Source: an uncultured Oscillospiraceae bacterium
GTDB taxonomy: Bacteria > Bacillota > Clostridia > Oscillospirales > Oscillospiraceae
Length of the DNA: 30,612 nucleotides
NCBI GenBank assembly: GCA_910583885.1
Contig: CAJUAC010000026.1
Coordinates: forward strand, 1 to 30,612
Reading direction: 5' to 3'
Below the pieces are notes generated by a model that was not told where the DNA came from, made no database searches, and was given only the letters and a program-made list of their open reading frames with translations. The position numbers and the translations under genes are program-made. This document shows positions 16,831 to 23,784 of this stretch, piece by piece. Positions within the stretch are counted from its first letter, which is position 1. Every line of letters begins with the position of its first letter.

Positions 16831-16904
16831 AAAATCCTCCTTGCAGCTTTGGCAGGGGCGCGGTCCTTCGCGCCCGCTGTTGTTGATGGTTCCAGGGGAA
16901 GCTG

Positions 16905-17285
16905 TCAGCCCGCCTTTTCTGCCCGGGCAGACGCGCTGTAAAAGGTCCCGCGGGGCATCCCACAGGCATCTGCTGCCTGCTGGAGCGTGCATTCCCCTCT
17001 GCGCCACATCTGCCGGACCTCCTCGAAGTTATCCGGCAGGGGCCGCGCTGCGCGGCCGCACCGGACGCCCCGGGCTTTTGCAGCTGCAATGCCCTCGGCC
17101 TGCTTCCTGCGGTACTCCTCCCGGCGGCTCTGCTCCGCCACAGAGGAAAACAGGGCTGAGACAAATACGCCCAGCAGCTCCTCGCTGCGCGCCGGGGCCA
17201 GCGCCGTCAGCTCAGAGACGATTTCCCCAGCCAACTGTTGTAGCTGGCCATGTAGATCCCCGGCCCCCTCAGAAATACACGGCAT
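16905..17285 (-). CDS. Recombinase-derived DNA-binding protein lacking the catalytic domain
   Basis: A 126-residue protein whose second half equals the end of a resolvase/invertase. It has a helix with VAEQSRREEYRRKQAEGIAA, the GxRxGR hinge, and a helix-turn-helix (LQQAADACGMPRGTFYSA). The plus-strand resolvase at 19042-19683 has the parallel ERDFIRQRQAEGIAAAKAKG. The N-terminal catalytic domain with its Ser is replaced by about 40 residues of other helix (LHGQLQQLAGEIVSELTALA). It starts cleanly at an ATG (17285) with AGGAGG upstream, so it looks like a real expressed gene, not a broken end. I infer a DNA-binding regulator made from a recombinase. A decayed recombinase is the alternative. 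Confidence 0.6.
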   Translation of the reverse strand: MPCISEGAGDLHGQLQQLAGEIVSELTALAPARSEELLGVFVSALFSSVAEQSRREEYRRKQAEGIAAAKARGVRCGRAARPLPDNFEEVRQMWRRGECTLQQAADACGMPRGTFYSASARAEKAG

Positions 17286-17319
17286 AGTTCGCCTCCTGAA
17301 CATTCAAAAACATCGATTT

Positions 17320-17532
17320 AATTTATAATATTATGTTGAGTGGACTGCCTCGCAAGGCTTCAGGATCTGCCCCCGCAGGGGGTCTCCCTCTTTTCTTCCC
17401 ACCTGGCGGCCTCCGGGGAACGCTGATTTCACAGGCAAACCTTTTTTGCCGGTCAAATCAGCGCTCCCAACCGCACGCATGGGCATCACCGCTGTCCCTG
17501 GCGGATCGCTTGGGATATCTAATGAAACAGCG
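17320..17532 (-). ncRNA. Putative guide RNA (omega/reRNA-like) of the TnpB-like gene
   Basis: The minus strand right after the TnpB-like stop is densely structured. CGCTGATTT/AAATCAGCG (17421-17429, 17455-17463) encloses GGCAAA/TTTGCC. A CCCCC/GGGGG stem (17370-17374, 17378-17382) and a small GCCT/AGGC stem (17347-17350, 17355-17358) follow. The scaffold would end with TCAAC (17339-17335), the right-end sequence known from IS605-type elements such as ISDra2. The AT-rich stretch from 17334 downward would then be the guide. TnpB guide RNAs are encoded in exactly this place. Ends are estimates. Confidence 0.5.
17328..17355 (-). promoter_or_regulatory. Possible promoter of the recombinase-derived gene
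   Basis: On the minus strand TTGCGA and TAATAT are 16 bases apart, about 45 bases ahead of the ATG at 17285. It overlaps the proposed guide segment, so the two readings compete. Confidence 0.35.
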
Positions 17533-18714
17533 TCAGACGGCGCATGTCTCCTGGTGTTGGAGCCCTGCAAAGCCCATGTCCCGGATGTTCTGCGCAGTAT
17601 TGAGCTCCCGCAGGACCACTGCCCCGCAGTGGGGGCAGGCCCAGCTTTTTTCCTGGAGGGCCAGGGCCTCGTTGACCCCGCCGCACTGGCGGCAGGTCTT
17701 TGCCGCAGGCGCGTAACGATCCAGGACGACATACCGCTTCCCCTGCCGCTCCAGCTTGTATTTCAAGCACTCCCGGAAGCGGCCAAAGCCGGAATCCAAA
17801 ACATTAGTGCCCTTCAGCTTCCGCGACAGCTCCGTCAGATCGGCGTCCCGTACACACACGGTATCCCAGGCGTTGGCTATCCGCCGGGATTCCTTGTGGA
17901 TGAAGTCCAGCCGTTGATTGGCGATATGTTCGTGGAGGATGCGGAGCTTTTGCAGCTGTTCCTCATAGTTCCTGGAGCCCCGCTCCATGCGGGCAAGCTT
18001 TTGCTGCATCCGCGCCAGCTTTTCCTTGGGCTTTGCCAGCAGGGGAGGCGTGGGGCTCTTCCCCTGGCTGTCCACATAGAAGCGGCTCAGGGACTGCTTG
18101 AGCCCCAGGGCCTTCTCCAGAGTGAGTGCAGCCCGCTCCGGCACCTTCGCTTCGTAGCCGAACACGATGGAGGCGAAGTATTTACCCGACCGGGTCTTAC
18201 TGACGGTCACAGACCGCAGGGACCACCAGTGGAGGGGCCTGCGGTGGAGCTTTGCCTTGACTACGCCCAGCTTGGGCATCTGGATGCCATTGCCGGTGAG
18301 GAAAATAGATGGCCCCGTGTGGTAAGGGCGGCAGTAGACGGTGAAGGAATCCCGCCGGGCCTTTTTGGCCTTAAACTGCGGGAGGCCGAAGGCCTTGGGG
18401 GTACGGAAGAAGTCCAGATAAGCTTTGCGCAGATTCTGGTGGACAGAGCACAGGGCCTGGCTGTCAACCTCCTTCAGGAACGGCGCGCCTTTCTTATAGC
18501 GGGCCGGGGTGGGGATATACTGCAGGTCTGTTGCGGCGTAAAACTCCTGTACATCCGACAGCATTTGATTCCAGAGCCAGCGGCAGCAGCCGAAGGTCTT
18601 TTCGATTTGTTCCGCCTGCCCCTCGGAGGGGTAAATACGGACTTTAATCGTCGTATGCAGGGTTTTCTTGCCGTCTTCCCTGTGGCGCCTATTCCCTTTT
18701 TTCCCCATGGCCAT
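17533..18714 (-). CDS. TnpB-like protein with all RuvC acidic residues lost (TldR-like)
   Basis: A 393-residue IS605 OrfB/TnpB-family protein. The N-terminal helical region, the lysine-rich linker, RuvC subdomains and C-terminal zinc ribbon are in normal order. The ribbon cysteines (341, 344, 360, 363; C-x-x-C and CPHC) are intact. The three nuclease residues are not. The GLD motif is GLK (Lys206), the VED motif is VRD (Arg289), and DRD-x-N-A-A is LRE-L-N-T-A (Glu370). The frame is otherwise full length, so the loss looks selected rather than decay. Nuclease-dead TnpBs (TldRs) act as RNA-guided repressors, including on flagellin in enterobacteria. No TnpA is nearby. ATG 18714 has GAAGGG eight bases upstream; a GTG at 18723 is possible. 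Confidence 0.85.
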   Translation of the reverse strand: MAMGKKGNRRHREDGKKTLHTTIKVRIYPSEGQAEQIEKTFGCCRWLWNQMLSDVQEFYAATDLQYIPTPARYKKGAPFLKEVDSQALCSVHQNLRKAYLDFFRTPKAFGLPQFKAKKARRDSFTVYCRPYHTGPSIFLTGNGIQMPKLGVVKAKLHRRPLHWWSLRSVTVSKTRSGKYFASIVFGYEAKVPERAALTLEKALGLKQSLSRFYVDSQGKSPTPPLLAKPKEKLARMQQKLARMERGSRNYEEQLQKLRILHEHIANQRLDFIHKESRRIANAWDTVCVRDADLTELSRKLKGTNVLDSGFGRFRECLKYKLERQGKRYVVLDRYAPAAKTCRQCGGVNEALALQEKSWACPHCGAVVLRELNTAQNIRDMGFAGLQHQETCAV

Positions 18715-19041
18715 AGCCGTCACCCTTCTTACTCTGCAAAAAAGGTATACAATTTTTGCAGAGGTTCAATTGCTTTACTCACTTACTTCTTCGGCATGAA
18801 TTCCGAAAAGTTTAGTGCTTTTCAGAAAAATTTTTAACCTGTGCAGGCTGCGTACTGATGTGCAGGAAAACTATGGTATTTTTGCAGTTTTTTTGTCGAA
18901 ATCTGTCGAAAATCTAAGAAGAGAGCCTGTTGAAGCAGTATTTCAACAGGCTCTCTTCTTAATTTTGGCAGATCCAGCAGCGTGACAGATCCCTATTTTC
19001 TCAATAAACTGGTACCATCTTTTTTCAGGGGGATATTGGGC
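18715..19041. other. Divergent intergenic region with palindromes and repeated motifs
   Basis: This 327-base region separates the TnpB-like gene from the resolvase. It holds an 11-bp palindrome (CTCTGCAAAAA at 18732-18742 with TTTTTGCAGAG at 18753-18763) just ahead of the TnpB-like gene. It also has scattered TGCAG motifs, two TGTCGAAA copies 10 bases apart (18894-18901, 18904-18911), and a perfect 19-bp hairpin (18916-18934 with 18942-18960). A hairpin between divergent genes is not an ordinary terminator; operator or resolvase-site roles are possible. No gene seen. Confidence 0.55.
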
Positions 19042-19683
19042 ATGTTAGATAGAACCTATGGCTATGTTCGTGTGTCCACAAAGGGGCAAAAGGAAGACCG
19101 GCAGCTCGTTGCAATGCGGGAGTTCAGCGTACCGGAGGAGCACATTGTTGTAGAGAAACAATCTGGAAAGGACTTTGAGCGCCCTGCCTACTGCCAGCTG
19201 GTACAAGCCCTGGAAAGCGGGGACGTCCTGGTCGTCAAGAGCATCGACCGCCTGGGCCGCAACTATAAAGAGATCTTAGAGCAGTGGGCTGGGCTGACAA
19301 AGGAGCGTGGGATTGCTGTTGTTGTACTGGACATGCCCCTGCTGGACACCAGGGCTGACAGGGATCTCACCGGTGTCCTGGTAGCAGACATCGTCCTCCA
19401 GATCCTCAGCTATGTAGCGCAGACAGAGCGGGATTTCATCCGCCAAAGGCAGGCCGAGGGGATCGCAGCGGCAAAGGCGAAGGGGATCCGTTTTGGCCGC
19501 AAGCGCCTCCAGATGCCGGAGCCCTTCGAGGAGCTGGCGGAGGAGTGGTGGCATGGCCGGATCTCCGCCGTCCAGGCGGGAAAGGAGCTGGGGATCTCCC
19601 GCACAACCTTTAAGCAGCGGGCCGAGGAGTGGTGCTTTGCCGAGGGCCTGGGACAGCAGCCGCGCCCAGCCCTTAAAAGTTAA
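19042..19683 (+). CDS. Serine resolvase/invertase family recombinase
   Basis: A 213-residue small serine recombinase of the Hin/Tn3-resolvase group. The N-terminus YGYVRVSTKGQ supplies the nucleophilic Ser, and VKSIDRLGRNYKEI carries the conserved active-site Arg residues. A long helix (TERDFIRQRQAEGIAAAKAK) leads to the GIRFGR hinge and a helix-turn-helix around ISAVQAGKELGISRTTFKQR. All catalytic landmarks are present, so it should be active. The ATG at 19042 has GGGGGAT upstream; the frame could extend to 18982 without support. It is divergent from the TnpB-like gene and shares its C-terminal plan with the 126-residue protein at 16905-17285. It may resolve an element or invert DNA; no clear pair of crossover sites is seen. 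Confidence 0.88.
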   Translation: MLDRTYGYVRVSTKGQKEDRQLVAMREFSVPEEHIVVEKQSGKDFERPAYCQLVQALESGDVLVVKSIDRLGRNYKEILEQWAGLTKERGIAVVVLDMPLLDTRADRDLTGVLVADIVLQILSYVAQTERDFIRQRQAEGIAAAKAKGIRFGRKRLQMPEPFEELAEEWWHGRISAVQAGKELGISRTTFKQRAEEWCFAEGLGQQPRPALKS

Positions 19684-19796
19684 AAACGCAGGGTCCATCC
19701 ATGAAACCCTGCGCAGCTTGGTACGGCCCTGGGGTACATACGGCCTATGGGGCGCACCTGCCCATGAGATTTTGGTATATCTTGTGGAAAAGAGGC

Positions 19797-19826
19797 TGGA
19801 CTTTCCCCCACTGGGCGTGTTAAAAT
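19797..19826 (+). promoter_or_regulatory. Possible promoter of the GDPD gene
   Basis: TGGACT and TAAAAT are separated by 18 bases, about 37 bases ahead of the GDPD start. A short hairpin (GCAGGGT/ACCCTGC, about 19688-19712) before it may end the resolvase transcript. Confidence 0.4.
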
Positions 19827-19862
19827 GGGACATACTAAACGCATCCCTAGAGGAGGTTTCCC

Positions 19863-20864
19863 ATGACAAAAGCAAATCTAGCCGCTGCCGGCTGTATCGT
19901 CGCCCTGCTCCTATGGCTGGCAGGCTTCCAACTTCCCTCCAGTACTGCCGCCCCATACGGCTGCGCATATGCGGCCCCGATGAGCGCTGCGGCCACACAG
20001 GAGGATGTGGAACCCCCTGTGGAGGAGGAGGGCGAACCCCAGGAGAAGGAACCGCCGGAAGGGGAGCTGTCCGCCGGGGACATCCTGGGCAATTCCCAGA
20101 TTATTGCCCACGGCATGGGGGCCATCGGGGATCTGACAACCCCCAACTGCCTGGAGGCATTCCAGGCCCAATATGCGGCAGGCACCCGCGTGTTTGAAGT
20201 GGATCTGCGGCTGACCCGGGATGGGGAGGTGGTGCTGCGCCACGACTGGTGGCACGCCGACTGGCAGCGCGGCATCAGCTGGGCCAATATCCCCACACGG
20301 GACAAATTTGTCTCCGAACCCATCCTGGAGCAGTACACCCCCCTCTCCTTCCGGGATCTCCTGCTGCTGATGGAGGAATACCCGGATATCTGCATTATCA
20401 CCGACACCAAGTTTACAGACTCGGACGTATTCTTTATCCAGTTCGACGCTATGATGCGGGATGCCCGGGAGCTGGGGCTCACCTATCTCTTTGACCGGAT
20501 CGTTATCCAGATTTACAACAGCAATATGCTCTCCGCACTGAACAATATCTATCATTATCCCCACTATATCTACACGCTGTACGCCGAGGGATTTTCGCGC
20601 GCAGACGCCGCGTTCCGGGAGAAGGCCGCTTTCTGCGCCAAGTGGGGGATTGAGGGCATCACCATGTGGGACAGCTGGTGGAAGCCCTCCTTTGCCGCGA
20701 TTGCGGAGGAATACGGGATCAAGGTCTACGTCCACACAGTCAACGACTTGGCCCAGGCCCGCACGTTTTTGGAGGAGGGCGTCAGCGGGGTATACACGGA
20801 CAGCCTGACTCCCGGCGACCTGGTACGCAAGAAGGTCCAGGGGGATCTTACAGTAAAGCTGTAA
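19863..20864 (+). CDS. Secreted glycerophosphodiester phosphodiesterase family protein
   Basis: A 333-residue GDPD-family TIM barrel with an N-terminal signal peptide (hydrophobic residues 8-24, then small residues). An acidic Pro/Glu-rich linker follows at about 48-70. The catalytic region begins IAHGMGAIGDLTTPNCLEAF and continues VFEVDLRLTRDGEVVLRHD, which keeps the general acid/base His, the E-x-D metal ligands and the second His. The usual H-R-G is H-G-M, and the usual E-N-T is P-N-C, so substrate and metal binding may be changed. The segment VYTDSLTP matches the family end. The family hydrolyses glycerophosphodiesters, including those from phospholipids or teichoic acids, outside the membrane. 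AGAGGAGG lies upstream of the start. Confidence 0.82.
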   Translation: MTKANLAAAGCIVALLLWLAGFQLPSSTAAPYGCAYAAPMSAAATQEDVEPPVEEEGEPQEKEPPEGELSAGDILGNSQIIAHGMGAIGDLTTPNCLEAFQAQYAAGTRVFEVDLRLTRDGEVVLRHDWWHADWQRGISWANIPTRDKFVSEPILEQYTPLSFRDLLLLMEEYPDICIITDTKFTDSDVFFIQFDAMMRDARELGLTYLFDRIVIQIYNSNMLSALNNIYHYPHYIYTLYAEGFSRADAAFREKAAFCAKWGIEGITMWDSWWKPSFAAIAEEYGIKVYVHTVNDLAQARTFLEEGVSGVYTDSLTPGDLVRKKVQGDLTVKL

Positions 20865-20890
20865 CAGGACGCCCGCCCGGCCCCCTGTAT

Positions 20891-20939
20891 GCAAAGCACC
20901 CCCTGACATGGGAAAGTCCCATGTCAGGGGGTGCTTTGC
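20891..20939. terminator. Bidirectional terminator between the GDPD gene and rplS
   Basis: A perfect 23-bp stem (20891-20913 with 20917-20939) with a three-base loop AAG lies between the convergent GDPD gene and rplS. Confidence 0.85.
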
Positions 20940-20962
20940 AGTTCACAGGCGGTACGCCTCGA

Positions 20963-21301
20963 TTAGAGCTTCTCGCGAACCTTGGCAGCCTTGCCAACAC
21001 GGCCGCGCAGATAGTACAGCTTGGCGCGGCGGACAACACCGTGGCGGACAACCTCGATCTTGTCGATGGTGGGGGAGTGCAGCGGGAAGACCTTCTCCAC
21101 GCCGATGCCGTAGGACATGCGGCGGACGGTAATCGTCTCCTCAATCCCGCCGTGCTTCTTGGCGATGACAGTGCCCTCGTAGACCTGGATGCGCTCACGG
21201 GCGCCTTCCTTGACCTTAACATGCACCTTGACGGTATCACCAACCAGAACGGCAGGCATTTCCTTGAGCTGGGATTTGGTCAGTTCCTTAATGAGATCCA
21301 T
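20963..21301 (-). CDS. rplS: 50S ribosomal protein L19
   Basis: A 112-residue L19, which sits at the subunit interface. The family segments VLVGDTVKVHVKVKEG, RIQVYEGTVIAKK, TVRRMSYGIGVEKVFPLHSP and RRAKLYYLR are all present. The ATG at 21301 gives the usual N-terminus MDLIKELTKSQ and has AGGAGG eight bases upstream; the seven codons before it belong to the leader. It has its own strong promoter and a structured leader, and ends at the 23-bp terminator, so it is probably transcribed alone. Confidence 0.98.
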   Translation of the reverse strand: MDLIKELTKSQLKEMPAVLVGDTVKVHVKVKEGARERIQVYEGTVIAKKHGGIEETITVRRMSYGIGVEKVFPLHSPTIDKIEVVRHGVVRRAKLYYLRGRVGKAAKVREKL

Positions 21302-21395
21302 GGAAAATTTCCTCCTAATCAATAGGCGTTCTTAACAAATTAAATGGGCGGGTACAAACTTGTCCCGCCTCTTGACAGAGGACCGCCCGTTATTG
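21302..21395 (-). promoter_or_regulatory. Structured rplS leader (L19-leader-like)
   Basis: The roughly 95-base transcript leader pairs GGGCGG with CCGCCC around an inner CCTC/GAGG stem. An L19 leader that senses the protein is known in Firmicutes. I cannot confirm that this sequence fits its consensus. Confidence 0.4.
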
Positions 21396-21400
21396 CCGTA

Positions 21401-21429
21401 ATCTTACCACATTTACCGGCAAAATGCAA
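21401..21429 (-). promoter_or_regulatory. Promoter of rplS
   Basis: On the minus strand TTGCAT (21429-21424), a 17-base spacer, and TAAGAT (21406-21401) lie about 100 bases ahead of rplS. Confidence 0.7.
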
Positions 21430-21529
21430 GTGTTGATTTTCTTTTCCTTATTACCATTGCAGCCAGATGTCCCAGATGGGGGATCGCCCGTACTGGACAG
21501 GCTAGAACCGCCATTCCGTGCAGCCGAAC

Positions 21530-21553
21530 GGCCGGGCGGGTCTCCGCCCGGCC
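21530..21553 (-). terminator. Hairpin terminator after lgt
   Basis: GGCCGGGCGG (21530-21539) pairs with CCGCCCGGCC (21544-21553) around GTCT, six bases past the lgt stop. No T tract. Confidence 0.7.
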
Positions 21554-21559
21554 GCATCA

Positions 21560-22486
21560 CTACTCGGCCTCTTTTTTTGCTGGAATGTCAGGCTTCTCTG
21601 CCGCCAGCGCCGCCTGCTTGGTGACAAACAGCGCCTCCCGTCCACGGGGACGCCGCTCCTTGTTCACGATCAGCACCACCAGGGCTGCGGCAGCCAAGGC
21701 CACGCTCAACAGCTGGGATACCCGGATGGGCTGGCCAAACAGCGTCCAGCCAAACAGGTAGAGGCTGTCCGTGCGCAGCCCCTCGATCCAGGTCCTGCCC
21801 AGGCCGTACCAGATGAAATAGAAGCAGGTACACTCCCCATCAAAGGTCCGGGCTTTGGAAATGACAAAGGCAATCAGTGCCAGGCCCACCAGGTTCCACA
21901 GGCTCTCGTACAAAAAGGTGGGATGGACCTCGATATACTCTGTGGCGGACGTCCACAGCCGCATCCGCCAGGGCAGGGTGGTCTCCCCGCCAAAGGCCTC
22001 CCGGTTCATGAAATTGCCCCAGCGCCCCACAGCCTGGCCGATGAGCAGGCCCATCACGCCCAAGTCCGCAAAAGCTCCAAAGGACAGCTTCTTTTTCCGG
22101 CAGAAGGCCAGCAGGACAAAGAAGGCTGTGATAATTGCCCCATAGATAGCCAGGCCCCCATCCCAGACCGCGGCCATACGGCCCCAGTTGAGGCTGCCGT
22201 CCGCATCCCGGTACAGGTCCAGGTAGAAGATCACATAGTAGATCCTGGCCCCGATGATGCACAGGGGGATCTGCCAGACAATCATGTCATAAACATTATC
22301 CTCCGTCAGGCCGTAATCCTTGGCCTTCCGGGAACAGAACAGCACCGCCAGGATCAGGCCCAGGCAGATGATGATCCCATACCAGTAGATCCCGTTGCCA
22401 AAGGGGATGGCTACTGGGGAGGGATTGAACTCCCATCCCCCGAACAAGCCGGGGAAACTGATGGGCATGTCGTTTCTTGCATACAT
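21560..22486 (-). CDS. lgt: Prolipoprotein diacylglyceryl transferase
   Basis: A 308-residue integral membrane enzyme that adds diacylglycerol from phosphatidylglycerol to the lipobox Cys of prolipoproteins. The signature segment GQAVGRWGNFMNREAFGGET is present, as are the early IYWYGI motif and the later WYGLGR-x-W-I-E-G-L-R-T-D-S motif. About seven hydrophobic segments can be seen. The C-terminus has an extra charged tail of about 30 residues. ATG 22486 follows GGAGGAGGT; a second ATG at 22468 also fits. It lies downstream of two M16 peptidase genes on the same strand with 26 bases between, and is probably co-transcribed with them. Confidence 0.96.
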   Translation of the reverse strand: MYARNDMPISFPGLFGGWEFNPSPVAIPFGNGIYWYGIIICLGLILAVLFCSRKAKDYGLTEDNVYDMIVWQIPLCIIGARIYYVIFYLDLYRDADGSLNWGRMAAVWDGGLAIYGAIITAFFVLLAFCRKKKLSFGAFADLGVMGLLIGQAVGRWGNFMNREAFGGETTLPWRMRLWTSATEYIEVHPTFLYESLWNLVGLALIAFVISKARTFDGECTCFYFIWYGLGRTWIEGLRTDSLYLFGWTLFGQPIRVSQLLSVALAAAALVVLIVNKERRPRGREALFVTKQAALAAEKPDIPAKKEAE

Positions 22487-22512
22487 AAGCGCTTGTACCT
22501 CCTCCGCCGCGG

Positions 22513-23784
22513 TCAGCCCAGCGGCTCGACCAGAGAGATGGCCGCGTGGCCGGCCGTCACTTCCTCCCGCAAAAATGCCTCCACATCCGCCTTGGTTACG
22601 GTCTCAAAAACCTCTGGGAAGCGGTAGCTGTCGTACCCCCGGAACCGGCCGTCCACCATACTGACGGCGATATTCTCAAAAGAGTTCAGGCTGCGGATCA
22701 TCCCGCCATAGCTGGCCCGGCGGACCTGCTGGTAGAACGCCTCGCTGATGCCCTCCTCCCCCAGCTTCTTCGCCTGGGCAGTGATCTCCTCGAACACCCG
22801 GCGGGGCTCCTTGGTCTCGCCCCCCACGTACAGGTATGCCGCCCCGGGCAGCATGTCAAAGTTGCCGCCAAGGCTGCTGTTGATCACACCCTCCTGGTAC
22901 AGGCGGGTGTACAGGGGGCTGCTCTCCCCGAACAGCACATCGCAGGCCATGTCGCCGATGATGCTCTGGCGCAGCAGCGGCTCCCCCCCGGCCTGGGGGC
23001 GGCATTTGTAGCCGGCCAGGAACATGGGCATTGAGACCTCCATCGCCAGGTGGGCCTCCCGCTCCGCTGGTGCCTGCCCCTCCTCCTGGCCGTAGTCCCG
23101 CGGGACATCCGGGCCGCTCTGCCGGGGTAAAATGTCCTCTGCCTCCGCAGCTACCCGCTCCGGATCCAGATCCCCCACACAGACCAGGACCATATTGGCA
23201 GGGGTATAGAAGGCCTTGTGGCAGTCATAGAGGGTCTGCGGGGTGATCTGCCGGATGCTCTCCACCGAACCAGCCACCGGGATCCGGATGGGGCTGTCCG
23301 CATACAGGCAGGCCATCAGGTTCCGGTAGACCTGCCAGTCCGGGTCGTCCTCCACCATACGGATCTCCTGGGCAATGATGCCCTGTTCCTTCTCCACACT
23401 CTCCTGCGTGAAATAGGGGATGGAGACGAAGCGGAGCAGGATGCGCAGGTTCTCATAAAATTTTTCCGTACACTGGACGTAATAGGCGGTGACAGCGTTG
23501 CTGGTGAAGGCGTTGTCTACCGCCCCATTCCTGGCGAGCTCCTGGAGGGCGTTGCCCTCCTCTGTGTCGAACATCTTGTGCTCCAGATAGTGGGCAATCC
23601 CGGCAGGGGTGTCCCGCCAGGCCCCGTCCAGCTGGAAGCGCAGATCCATGCCGCCGTAGCGCACAGCGAACATGGCGTAGCTCTTGGCGTAATGGGGCTT
23701 GCTGACGACCGCCACCTCCAGGCCGTTGCCCAGCCGGCGGCGGAATACCTTCTCCCCCAGCCGCGGATACTCCATCACAGTCAT
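22513..23784 (-). CDS. M16 family zinc peptidase, YmfH type (active subunit)
   Basis: A 423-residue M16 (pitrilysin/insulinase) peptidase. The inverted zinc motif HYLEH is at residues 86-90 (GIAHYLEHKMF), and the third ligand region is EKEQGIIAQEIRM. The second half has the M16 C-domain. Such proteins form clamshell dimers that degrade or process peptides. Its start overlaps the stop of the upstream partner by ATGA, indicating coupled synthesis of a two-subunit enzyme as for YmfF/YmfH of Bacillus. The substrate is unknown. Confidence 0.9.
   Translation of the reverse strand: MTVMEYPRLGEKVFRRRLGNGLEVAVVSKPHYAKSYAMFAVRYGGMDLRFQLDGAWRDTPAGIAHYLEHKMFDTEEGNALQELARNGAVDNAFTSNAVTAYYVQCTEKFYENLRILLRFVSIPYFTQESVEKEQGIIAQEIRMVEDDPDWQVYRNLMACLYADSPIRIPVAGSVESIRQITPQTLYDCHKAFYTPANMVLVCVGDLDPERVAAEAEDILPRQSGPDVPRDYGQEEGQAPAEREAHLAMEVSMPMFLAGYKCRPQAGGEPLLRQSIIGDMACDVLFGESSPLYTRLYQEGVINSSLGGNFDMLPGAAYLYVGGETKEPRRVFEEITAQAKKLGEEGISEAFYQQVRRASYGGMIRSLNSFENIAVSMVDGRFRGYDSYRFPEVFETVTKADVEAFLREEVTAGHAAISLVEPLG

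Noticed and set aside
17286..18714. Active IS605-type transposon
   Set aside because: No tnpA nearby and the TnpB has lost its three catalytic acids; a domesticated or dead copy is favoured.
13750..18960. Invertible DNA segment flanked by inverted repeats
   Set aside because: The long hairpins at 13756 and 18916 have different arm sequences, so they are not a crossover pair.
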